Part shown: piece by piece, positions 1 to 6,660 of the stretch
How the letters are laid out: every line of letters starts with the position of its first letter
Numbering within the stretch: position 1 is the first letter of the stretch
DNA from: JABFXC01 sp045804265
GTDB lineage: Bacteria > Gemmatimonadota > Gemmatimonadetes > Gemmatimonadales > Gemmatimonadaceae
NCBI GenBank assembly: GCA_045804265.1
Contig: JBJMNK010000127.1
Location: 1-64,000 of the forward strand
Direction of reading: 5' to 3'
Length of the DNA: 64,000 nucleotides
Program-made: the position numbers and the translations under genes
Notes under the pieces: model-generated
Database searches by the model: none
Told to the model about the DNA's origin: nothing
Seen by the model: the letters and a program-made list of their open reading frames with translations, nothing else

Positions 1-10
1 GCTCGCGTTG

Positions 11-45
11 AAAAACAGACGGGGCGGAACGCGATCGCGTTCCGC
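11..45 (-). terminator. Rho-independent terminator of the Lys-rich gene
   Basis: A 22-nt perfect palindrome lies at 24-45. Read on the minus strand it is followed by CCCGTCTGTTTTTC, a T-run, so it has the form of an intrinsic terminator. It sits 24 bp past the stop of the minus-strand gene at 70-909. Confidence 0.75.
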
Positions 46-69
46 GCCGTCGAGAGTCGCGCGCGACTG

Positions 70-909
70 CTAACGGCGGCCGCGCTTCGCGCCGCCCTTC
101 CGCGCTCCACCCTTCCTGGCACCGCCCTTCTTCGCGCCACCCTTCCGCGCTGCACCGCCCTTGCGAGCGCCGCCCCTGTTGGCGCCTCCCTTCTTCGCGG
201 CGCCCTTCCTGGCGCCTCCACTCTTTTTCGCGGCCCCCTTCCTGGCGCCACCCTTCTTCGCGCCACCCTTCTTCGCGCCACCCTTCTTCGCCGCGGATTT
301 TCCACTGCTCTTCTTCGCGCTCGACTTCTTCGCACCGGACTTCTTCGCGCCCGACGTGCGCGCACCGCCTGACGACGAGCCGCCGCCTGACGACGAGCCG
401 CCACGCGAACCGCCACCGGCGCCGCTGGCGCCGCTGGCGCCGCCGCGAGCCGAACCACCACCCGCGCCGCTGCGAGCCGACCCACCAGCACCGGCACCAG
501 ACCCACCGCTGGAGCCGCCGGCGCTTCCGCCCGACGATCCGCCGGCGCCGCCACCCGAGGAGCCGCCACGTCCCGCACCAGCACCGGCGCCAGCACCACC
601 GCGTCCGGCACCGCCACCGCGCGAGCCGCGCCCGCCGCCACGCTTCCCGAAGAGTGGATCCTCTTCGTCTTCCTCGACGGACACCTCGGTCACGCTCACT
701 TCGGCGTCTTCATCATCCTCGTCAACGTCGTCGGTGCTGTCCCAGAGGCTCTCGCTGTCGTCCTTGTGCAGCGTTCCCCAGCCGCCGTCTTCCTCATCAT
801 CGTCGTCGAATGACGAGCCGCCGCTCCCACCACCAAAGCCGCCTTCATCACTGTCGTCGTCCCGATCGGAAAACAGGAGCTCCTCGTTCAACTCGTCACC
901 GCGCGGCAT
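70..909 (-). CDS. Charge-block Gly/Lys/Ala-rich protein with histone H1-like tail
   Basis: 279 residues. I start it at the ATG at 909 because GGGAGG lies 5 nt upstream; in-frame codons further upstream lack such a site. It has three compositional blocks: an acidic N-terminus (about residues 1-90, runs of D and E), a Gly/Ser/Arg-rich middle (about 90-185), and a basic tail of repeating A-K-K-G/S-G units to the end (AKRGRR). The tail resembles bacterial H1-like proteins that bind DNA through Lys/Ala repeats. The acidic head is not typical of them. A role in nucleoid binding or condensate formation is inference. The complementary strand is also open across it because of the repeats, but the SD and terminator support the minus strand. 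Confidence 0.7.
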   Translation of the reverse strand: MPRGDELNEELLFSDRDDDSDEGGFGGGSGGSSFDDDDEEDGGWGTLHKDDSESLWDSTDDVDEDDEDAEVSVTEVSVEEDEEDPLFGKRGGGRGSRGGGAGRGGAGAGAGAGRGGSSGGGAGGSSGGSAGGSSGGSGAGAGGSARSGAGGGSARGGASGASGAGGGSRGGSSSGGGSSSGGARTSGAKKSGAKKSSAKKSSGKSAAKKGGAKKGGAKKGGARKGAAKKSGGARKGAAKKGGANRGGARKGGAARKGGAKKGGARKGGARKGGAKRGRR

Positions 910-1267
910 GACTGCCTCCCTTGATTGTGTGGTGCCCAGCCCTGATGCGCTGCTTATCATCGGAGTTGTCGTGGACCGCTGCAGATCGCGTGCCTTACGA
1001 CACGCAGTGCGGCGCTCCGCTGCGCGCGAGCACGCGCGCGCACCACCCAATACAACGAGATGCGATGGGAGTCAAGCGCGCGTGCAAACGACACGCATCG
1101 CTTCGACCTTTGCTCGCGCCTCTCGCGCTCGGTCCTCGAGCACCGAACAAACATGCGCGGAGTATCAGGCACCGACTCGAGATCGCCAATTACATTCGGT
1201 GATTCGCGCGCGTTCATTCGAGCTGGCCCTCGCGCCAGCTCCACCAGTCGAAACGCAGGAGCAAGCA
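910..1267. other. Divergent intergenic region, 358 bp
   Basis: Lies between the outward-facing genes at 70-909 and 1268-2026 and must hold both promoters. I see no convincing -35/-10 pair. The only structure noted is an 8-bp hairpin (GAGCTGGC at 1220-1227 with GCCAGCTC at 1234-1241) in the leader of the flavodoxin gene, 15 nt before its SD. Confidence 0.5.
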
Positions 1268-2026
1268 ATGCCGAAGGTCCTCGTGCTATTCTCCAGTCGA
1301 ACGGGGAGCACCGCCGCAGTCGCCGACGCGATCGCCGAGGGTGCGGAGACCGTGAAGTTCACGGAGGTCGAGCTCCGCCGGATCGACGCCGCCGCGCCGC
1401 CGACCGATCTCGACGCGAACGACCAATGGAGAGCAGGGCGTTCCGCACTGGCGACGAAGTATCGGACGCTTGAATCGGTCGAATCGCTCGCGCATTACGA
1501 TGCGCTGATCATCGGGGGCACGGTCCGCGCCGGGATCATCAGCCCGGAACTCAACGACACGCTCGACCAGGCAGCATCACTCGCGCGTCGCGGTGCTCTG
1601 GTGGACAAGGTCGGCTCGGCGTTCGGTCCAGTCGCGACTCTGTCCGGCGACGGCGAACCGAACGTCATGCCGATGCTGCTCCCGCTGATGCGCTTCGGCA
1701 TGATCATCGTGCCCCCCGGATTCAACGCGACGACATCGACCGCCGGACAACCATCGGGCGTGGCGACGGCGGGCGGCACCGCGCTGGCCGCGGGCGATCT
1801 CTCGCTCGCGCGGCAGCTGGGCGCGCGAGTAGCAAAGGTCGCCGAATGGGTGCGTCATGCGAAGTCGCACGAGGCGCACGGGCACTCGCAGGGGCACTCG
1901 CAGGGGCACTCGCAGGGGCACTCGCAGGGGCACTCACACGAGCACTCACACGAGCACTCACACGAGCACTCACACGAGCACTCGCATGGGCACTCGCATG
2001 GGCACTCGCACGGAGACTCGCGCTGA
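1268..2026 (+). CDS. WrbA/flavodoxin-family NAD(P)H:quinone oxidoreductase with His-rich tail
   Basis: 252 residues. ATG 1268 has AGGAG 6 nt upstream. The N-terminal 200 residues are a flavodoxin-like fold: VLVLFSSRTGSTAAVADAI is the FMN-phosphate loop, and DALIIGGTVRAGIISPEL and the GSAFGP segment match WrbA-type proteins, which reduce quinones by two electrons using FMN. After about residue 197 the protein carries a tail of roughly 55 residues made of HSQG, HSHE and HSHG units, with more than 20 histidines. The tail is encoded by 12-nt tandem repeats and is not part of the WrbA family. Tails like this occur on nickel, zinc or copper handling proteins, so metal storage or sensing is inferred. 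Convergent with the HD-GYP gene. Confidence 0.85.
   Translation: MPKVLVLFSSRTGSTAAVADAIAEGAETVKFTEVELRRIDAAAPPTDLDANDQWRAGRSALATKYRTLESVESLAHYDALIIGGTVRAGIISPELNDTLDQAASLARRGALVDKVGSAFGPVATLSGDGEPNVMPMLLPLMRFGMIIVPPGFNATTSTAGQPSGVATAGGTALAAGDLSLARQLGARVAKVAEWVRHAKSHEAHGHSQGHSQGHSQGHSQGHSHEHSHEHSHEHSHEHSHGHSHGHSHGDSR
1876..2023 (+). repeat. 12-nt tandem repeat encoding the His-rich tail
   Basis: About twelve imperfect copies of a 12-nt unit: first GGGCACTCGCAG copies, then GAGCACTCACAC copies, then GGGCACTCGCAT copies. The unit length is a multiple of three, so copy-number change keeps frame. Three homogeneous sub-blocks suggest recent slippage expansion. Confidence 0.9.
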
Positions 2027-2103
2027 CACGCGCGCACGGCAGGTGCACTGACTGCAGTCGTCAGCAGCAACGGCCAGTCGTCTGGGGAAAGGGTGAAAAC
2101 AGA

Positions 2104-2134
2104 ACCGCCGCTCAGGAATGTCCTGAGCGGCGGT
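2104..2134. terminator. Bidirectional hairpin terminator
   Basis: A 14-bp perfect stem ACCGCCGCTCAGGA / TCCTGAGCGGCGGT around loop ATG, between the convergent flavodoxin and HD-GYP genes. No long T-run on either side. Confidence 0.7.
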
Positions 2135-2189
2135 CCGCCTGTGCAGTCGTCACGCGGTCGGGCGGGAATCGATCGCCCGTGCGTACACG

Positions 2190-3305
2190 TTAGGCGTGCA
2201 GGTCGTCGATGAACACCAGCGTCTTTCGCCGCAGCACCACGGTCTCGAGCGCCTCGAAGATCGTCGGATCGAGCAGCCGGGCGATCTGGCCGCGAAGTAG
2301 CTCGAGCGTGTCTTCGGGCGTGAGCGGATCGCGATAGGCACGACGGGACGTCAGCGCATCGAAGGCGTCGGCCGCAGCGAGCAGCCGCCCGCCGATCGAG
2401 ATGTCATCGGCTGACTTGCCGTTCGGATAGCCGCTGCCGTCGTAGTGTTCGTGGTGGTCCTGGACGAAACGCAACGCGACGTCGATATGCTTCAGGGGGG
2501 CGAGGATCTCCATCCCGATCTTCACGTGCCCCTTGATGTGCTCGAACTCTTCGGCGGTGAGCTTGCCCGGCTTGTTGAGCACTGCTTCGCGAATGCCGAT
2601 CTTGCCGACGTCGTGCAGCCGGCCCGCGAGGCGCACGTTCTCGACGGTGTCGGCATCGAGCCCCAGTGACTCGGCCATCGACGCGCCAAGCTCGGCGACC
2701 CGCTGCGAGTGGCCGCGGAGGTAGATGTCCTTCGCCTCCATCGCATTGATCAACGAGTCGGCGATGCTGATCGTCAGCGTGCGGAGCGCGGCCTTCTCGC
2801 GTTCGAGCTCCTCGGTCCGGAGCGCGACTTCTTCGCGGATCATGCGCTCGACGTTTCGCTGCTCGATCGTGAGATCGCGCTTGTGCAGCGCGCGCTCGAC
2901 GGCCTGGTTCAGGTCCTCGAGCTCGATCGGCTTCATGAGGTAGTCCATCGCCCCATGCGAAAGCGCTTCGGTCGCCGTTGGCGCATCGTTGACGGCGGTC
3001 AGCATCATGATCGCCATGTCGCCGTCGACCTTCGCTGCCTGCGTCACGACCTCGACGCCGGACATCCCCGGCATGCGAACGTCGCAGAGCATGAGGGTGA
3101 AGCGCTGCCGCTCGAGCGCATCGAGCGCGGCCGGGCCGCAGTCGACGGTGAGCACCTCGTAGCCGCGCGACCGGAGGAACTTCCCGAGAGCGAGGCGGAT
3201 CGTCTCCTCGTCGTCAACGATCAATAGGCGCTTCGCACCAGCATCGCTGATCGCGCGAAGGGCGCGCGCCGGTCGTGCGGACGAAGTGGCGTCGATGTCG
3301 CTCAT
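2190..3305 (-). CDS. Response regulator with C-terminal HD-GYP phosphodiesterase (RpfG-like)
   Basis: 371 residues from ATG 3305 (MSDIDATSS); the frame is open further upstream but that stretch is Arg/Ser-rich and does not look like protein. REC domain about residues 25-142: acidic pair D31-D32, phosphoacceptor D75 (LMLCDVRMPG), K125. A coiled-coil linker (about 142-178) leads to an HD-GYP domain: H231-D232 in RLHDVGKIGI and HHEHYDGSGYP at 284-294. HD-GYP proteins hydrolyse cyclic di-GMP to GMP; REC phosphorylation is expected to control this. No partner kinase is adjacent. The TAA stop lies inside a copy of the CGTTAGGC octamer. Confidence 0.92.
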   Translation of the reverse strand: MSDIDATSSARPARALRAISDAGAKRLLIVDDEETIRLALGKFLRSRGYEVLTVDCGPAALDALERQRFTLMLCDVRMPGMSGVEVVTQAAKVDGDMAIMMLTAVNDAPTATEALSHGAMDYLMKPIELEDLNQAVERALHKRDLTIEQRNVERMIREEVALRTEELEREKAALRTLTISIADSLINAMEAKDIYLRGHSQRVAELGASMAESLGLDADTVENVRLAGRLHDVGKIGIREAVLNKPGKLTAEEFEHIKGHVKIGMEILAPLKHIDVALRFVQDHHEHYDGSGYPNGKSADDISIGGRLLAAADAFDALTSRRAYRDPLTPEDTLELLRGQIARLLDPTIFEALETVVLRRKTLVFIDDLHA

Positions 3306-3539
3306 GTTGCGTGCATGAAGATGAGGATCGGCGGGAGACGAAACGCGCAACGCGACGCCAACGGAAGCAGCGGCGGCGCGATGATCCTGTGCCTTCAATG
3401 ACGCATCACGGGAACGGCTGTCACGTCGCGACGCGTTATGACGCGAACACGAGCGCGAATTCACGCGCGTGCTTCAGCGCCAGCGCGCGCGGCCGATACT
3501 CGTCGACTTTGGTGAGCGAGTTCTAATCCTGGCGGCGCC

Positions 3540-4352
3540 TCAGCGTGCGCGCGCCGATTCGACGGCCCGCGTGATGTCGTTCGCGTGCTGCTGGTATTCC
3601 GGGAGCGCTGCTTTTTCCTCGGTCGCGAGCGCGGCGAGCAGGCGGCGGTCGTAGCCGCGCGCGGTCGGCTCGTCGCCGCGCATGCGTGCACCCTGCGCGG
3701 CGAGGACGAGGCCGAGGAGGTGAGTCGGGCGCTGCTGGAGGATCGTGTCGGCTTCAGCGCTCGCAAGCTGCTGCACTCCGGTCACCGCGCCGATCCGTCC
3801 GAGATGGTATCGCTGGTCGAGTGTGAGCTTGGGCAACCGCTGATAGGCCTCGACCGCCATCGGCGCGAGGAACTGGACGCGCGCGGTGTCGCTCTGCTCG
3901 AACAGCGTCATCACGCGGTTGAAGAGGCGATCGGCCTGCTCCTCGGGGGTGAGGTTCGAGATGTCGGGTGCGCGCCCTGGTGAGCGGTCGCTCGGCGGGA
4001 CATCGTCGGCTGACGGCATCGCGCCGGTGGCGCCCTGCTCGGCGACCGTGGGCTGCGCAGCCGCGGTTCGCGACCGGGCAAAGTGCTGGCCGGCGATCAG
4101 CGCGACGAGGGCGAGCAGGGCGATCGCCGCGACTGCCCACGGCATCGCGCTCGCGAAGCCTCGCTCGCCAACCGGGCGCGGAGCACGCTCGCCGGCTGGT
4201 GTTCCGCAGCGGTGGCAGAACTTCGCGCCCGCGGAGAGCGGAGCATTGCAGGAGCTGCAGCTCGCGCCGCCGACGGGAGTGCCGCACTCGGCACAGAAAC
4301 GCCCCGTCGCGGCAGCACCGCAGGCGGGGCAGGTGGTGGTAGCAGTTGCCAT
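3540..4352 (-). CDS. Double zinc-ribbon, single-TM protein with TPR-like C-terminus
   Basis: 270 residues from ATG 4352 (a GTG two codons upstream is the alternative). Two zinc-ribbon modules at the N-terminus: CPACG/CAECG and CSSCN/CHRCG, each with CxxC pairs. A hydrophobic helix (about residues 68-90, AMPWAVAAIALLALVALIAG) follows, then a low-complexity linker and an alpha-helical region (about 135-270) that reads like degenerate TPR units. Topology is probably cytoplasmic ribbons and an exported helical domain. Proteins with this architecture are common and mostly uncharacterised; I assign no function. Confidence 0.75.
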   Translation of the reverse strand: MATATTTCPACGAAATGRFCAECGTPVGGASCSSCNAPLSAGAKFCHRCGTPAGERAPRPVGERGFASAMPWAVAAIALLALVALIAGQHFARSRTAAAQPTVAEQGATGAMPSADDVPPSDRSPGRAPDISNLTPEEQADRLFNRVMTLFEQSDTARVQFLAPMAVEAYQRLPKLTLDQRYHLGRIGAVTGVQQLASAEADTILQQRPTHLLGLVLAAQGARMRGDEPTARGYDRRLLAALATEEKAALPEYQQHANDITRAVESARAR

Positions 4353-4385
4353 GCGCACAAAGATAACGGCGGGGCAACGTGCAGA

Positions 4386-4502
4386 GGGGTCAGGGGTCGG
4401 GGGTCAGGGTCGTGCGTTCGTTGCTCCATTTGGCAAGCAAGACACCGCAGTGTCCGCGCTGAGAGATGTCGCCGGCCCCTGACCCCTTACCCCTGACCCC
4501 TT
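4386..4502. repeat. Inverted GGGGTCA heptad arrays (element A)
   Basis: Left arm about 4386-4412 has three to four GGGGTCA/GGGGTCG units. Right arm about 4477-4502 has the complement (CCCTGACCCC, CCCCTGACCCC). A 65-bp spacer separates them. A second element of the same plan lies at 52548-52724. Non-coding; could fold as a long hairpin between the minus-strand genes on either side. Confidence 0.75.
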
Positions 4503-4507
4503 CGCGG

Positions 4508-4948
4508 TCAGCTATGACGTCCACCGGGCTCGGAGATTTTCTCGACCGTCTGCTCGGATCTGGAATCGCTTTGCGCCTTGCGGACGATGTCGGCCTGGGA
4601 GATGATCCCGACGAGCTGATCGCGTTCATCGACGACCGGGATGCGACGAACCTGCTCGCGTCCCATGGTCTTCATCACGTCGTCGACGCTGTCGGTAGCC
4701 TTGGCGGTCGTCGCACCTTTCGACATGACGTCGCTGACGGTGGCGCCGCCCGCATCGCGTCCGTCGGCGACGACGCGGATCGCGATGTCACGATCGGTGA
4801 TGATGCCGAGGAGCTTCTGCGAGCTCTCCGACTCGACGACCGGGAGAGCGCCGACGTCCTCCGACTTCATGAGGCGGGCAGCCTCCTGCACGCTGGTTCG
4901 CGGGGTGACACACCGCGGGTTCCTGGCCATGATTTCCTGGGCTTTCAT
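4508..4948 (-). CDS. CBS-pair domain protein
   Basis: 146 residues. ATG 4948 is preceded by GGAGGGGAG. Almost the whole protein is two CBS motifs (about residues 8-60 and 73-128): MKAQEIMARNPRCVTP, LLGIITDRDIAIRV, then VSDVMSKGATTA, RRIPVVDERDQLVGIISQADI. CBS pairs bind adenine nucleotides and act as energy sensors; stand-alone ones are common in stress regulons. Divergent from the GSI gene with 189 bp between them. The frame is open beyond 4948 but that extension is low quality. Confidence 0.9.
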   Translation of the reverse strand: MKAQEIMARNPRCVTPRTSVQEAARLMKSEDVGALPVVESESSQKLLGIITDRDIAIRVVADGRDAGGATVSDVMSKGATTAKATDSVDDVMKTMGREQVRRIPVVDERDQLVGIISQADIVRKAQSDSRSEQTVEKISEPGGRHS

Positions 4949-5137
4949 CACTCCCCTCCGTGAAAAGGTGCGCTCCCGTTCGGGCAAGGACGGTGCCGGG
5001 GCTTGGGAGGCCAGCCTCGACCGATTAGCGTCTACTGGCGACGGTGTCGGGTGCTCGACCAGCCGTCGCAGCGCTGCCACCTGTCCACGCGACCGCGTCC
5101 TGGAAGCGGATCGCTCACGCCACATCGCACACCGCTG

Positions 5138-6529
5138 ATGCCGAAGAAATCCGAACCGGGGGCCCGGGCCCGACACGACCGCTCGATCACCCCGGACGTG
5201 GGCGGCGCGTCGGGAACCGACCTGCTCGAGCTGGCGCGATCGCTCAACGTCCGGTTTCTGCGGCTGCAGTTCACCGACATCCTCGGCGTGAACAAGCACG
5301 TCGAGGTTCCGGCGTCGCAGTTCGAGAAGGCACTCGCCGGCGACATGATGTTCGACGGGTCGTCGATCGAAGGGTTCGTGCGCGTCGAGGAGTCGGACAT
5401 GCTGCTCGCGCCGGACCTCGCGACCTTCCGCGTCCTCCCATGGGGGAATGAACACGCACGCGTGGCGCGGGTGATCTGCGACATCACCATGCCCGACGGG
5501 ACGCCGTTCGCGGGCGACCCGCGCGGCTGCCTCAAGCGACAGCTGGCACGAGCCGCAGCGTTAGGCTACACCATGAACGCGGGGATGGAAGCGGAGTTCT
5601 TCCTCTTCAAGCCCGGCGCGAACGGCGAGCCGACCACCGAGACGCACGATGTCGGGGGGTACTTCGACCTCGCGCCGGTGGACCTCGGCGAGGACGCGCG
5701 CCGGCAGATGGTCGACACGCTCGAGCAGATGGGATTCGAGGTCGAGGCGGCGCACCACGAGGTCGCGCACGGACAGCACGAGATCGACTTCAGATATGCC
5801 GATGCGCTGACGACCGCCGACAACATCGCGACGTTCCGTTTCGTCGTGAAGGAGGTGGCGCGGCAGTTCGGGCTCGTTGCGTCGTTCATGCCGAAGCCGA
5901 TCTTCGGGCAGAACGGCAGCGGGATGCACACCCACCAATCGCTGTTCCGCGGGAAGGAGAACGCGTTCTGGGATGCGAAGGCGGAATGGCAGCTGTCGAA
6001 GACCGCGCTCCATTACATCGGCGGACTGCTGCGCCACGCGCGCGGGTCGTGCGCGATCACGAACCCGCTGGTGAACTCGTACAAGCGGCTGGTCCCTGGC
6101 TACGAGGCGCCGGTCAACGTTGCCTGGTCGCTGCGGAACCGCTCGCCGATGCTCCGGATCCCCGACCGGCGTGGGGCCGGCACGCGGGTCGAGCACCGCG
6201 TGCCGGATCCGGCAGCGAACCCGTATCTCGCCCTGGCGGTGATGCTCGCGGCGGGGCTCGACGGGATCGAGACGAGTGCCGACTGGCGCGAGCCGGTGAA
6301 CGCCAACATCTGGGAGATGAGCCATCGTGAGAAGCGACGGCTCCGCATCGACGACCTGCCGCACGACCTCAACGAGGCATGCGACGAGCTCGAAAAGGAC
6401 GCGACGATGCTGGCCGCGTTAGGCGATCACATCGCCACCAACTTCATCGCCGCGAAACGCCAGGAGTGGCGGGAGTACATCACCCAGGTGACGGGGTGGG
6501 AGCTGGAGCGGTACCTGGTGAAGTACTGA
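5138..6529 (+). CDS. glnA: Type I (alpha) glutamine synthetase
   Basis: 463 residues from ATG 5138; a longer frame from 5003 looks non-coding. ATP + glutamate + ammonia give glutamine; dodecameric cytoplasmic enzyme. Visible motifs: MFDGSSIEGFVRVEESDM (71-88), EAEFFLF (151-157), HHEVAHGQHEIDF (206-218), NGSGMHTHQSLF (259-270), NRSPMLRIPD (334-343). The NLYDLPPE-type adenylylation loop of enteric GSI-beta is absent; the equivalent stretch reads NIWEMSHREKRRLRIDDLP, as in GSI-alpha of Bacillus type. Control by GlnE is therefore unlikely; feedback or repressor-type control is more probable. Convergent with the GSIII gene. Confidence 0.95.
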   Translation: MPKKSEPGARARHDRSITPDVGGASGTDLLELARSLNVRFLRLQFTDILGVNKHVEVPASQFEKALAGDMMFDGSSIEGFVRVEESDMLLAPDLATFRVLPWGNEHARVARVICDITMPDGTPFAGDPRGCLKRQLARAAALGYTMNAGMEAEFFLFKPGANGEPTTETHDVGGYFDLAPVDLGEDARRQMVDTLEQMGFEVEAAHHEVAHGQHEIDFRYADALTTADNIATFRFVVKEVARQFGLVASFMPKPIFGQNGSGMHTHQSLFRGKENAFWDAKAEWQLSKTALHYIGGLLRHARGSCAITNPLVNSYKRLVPGYEAPVNVAWSLRNRSPMLRIPDRRGAGTRVEHRVPDPAANPYLALAVMLAAGLDGIETSADWREPVNANIWEMSHREKRRLRIDDLPHDLNEACDELEKDATMLAALGDHIATNFIAAKRQEWREYITQVTGWELERYLVKY

Positions 6530-6550
6530 GTGGTGGCTGGTGGGCGGTAC

Positions 6551-6654
6551 GCGATAAGCTGCAAGCAGTCAGCGGACCGCGATAAAAGCGGACGGCGTTG
6601 AGGGTGCGTACCTCAACGCCGTCCGCTTGCTGCTTGTGGCTTACAGCTTATCGC
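6551..6654. terminator. Large bidirectional terminator hairpin between glnA and GSIII gene
   Basis: Core stem of 18 perfect bp (6586-6603 with 6611-6628, loop GTGCGTA) and an outer 11-bp stem GCGATAAGCTG (6551-6561) with CAGCTTATCGC (6644-6654). Symmetric placement between two convergent genes. Confidence 0.8.
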
Positions 6655-6660
6655 CAGCAC

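Noticed and set aside
161..1267. Long plus-strand open frame antisense to the Lys-rich gene and in frame with the flavodoxin
   Set aside because: Its sequence is a Pro/Ala/Phe mirror of the repeat on the other strand. The SD at 1257 and the flavodoxin fold start at 1268 instead.
1876..2023. CRISPR-like repeat array
   Set aside because: Units are 12 nt, contiguous and in frame with a His-rich tail; there are no unique spacers.
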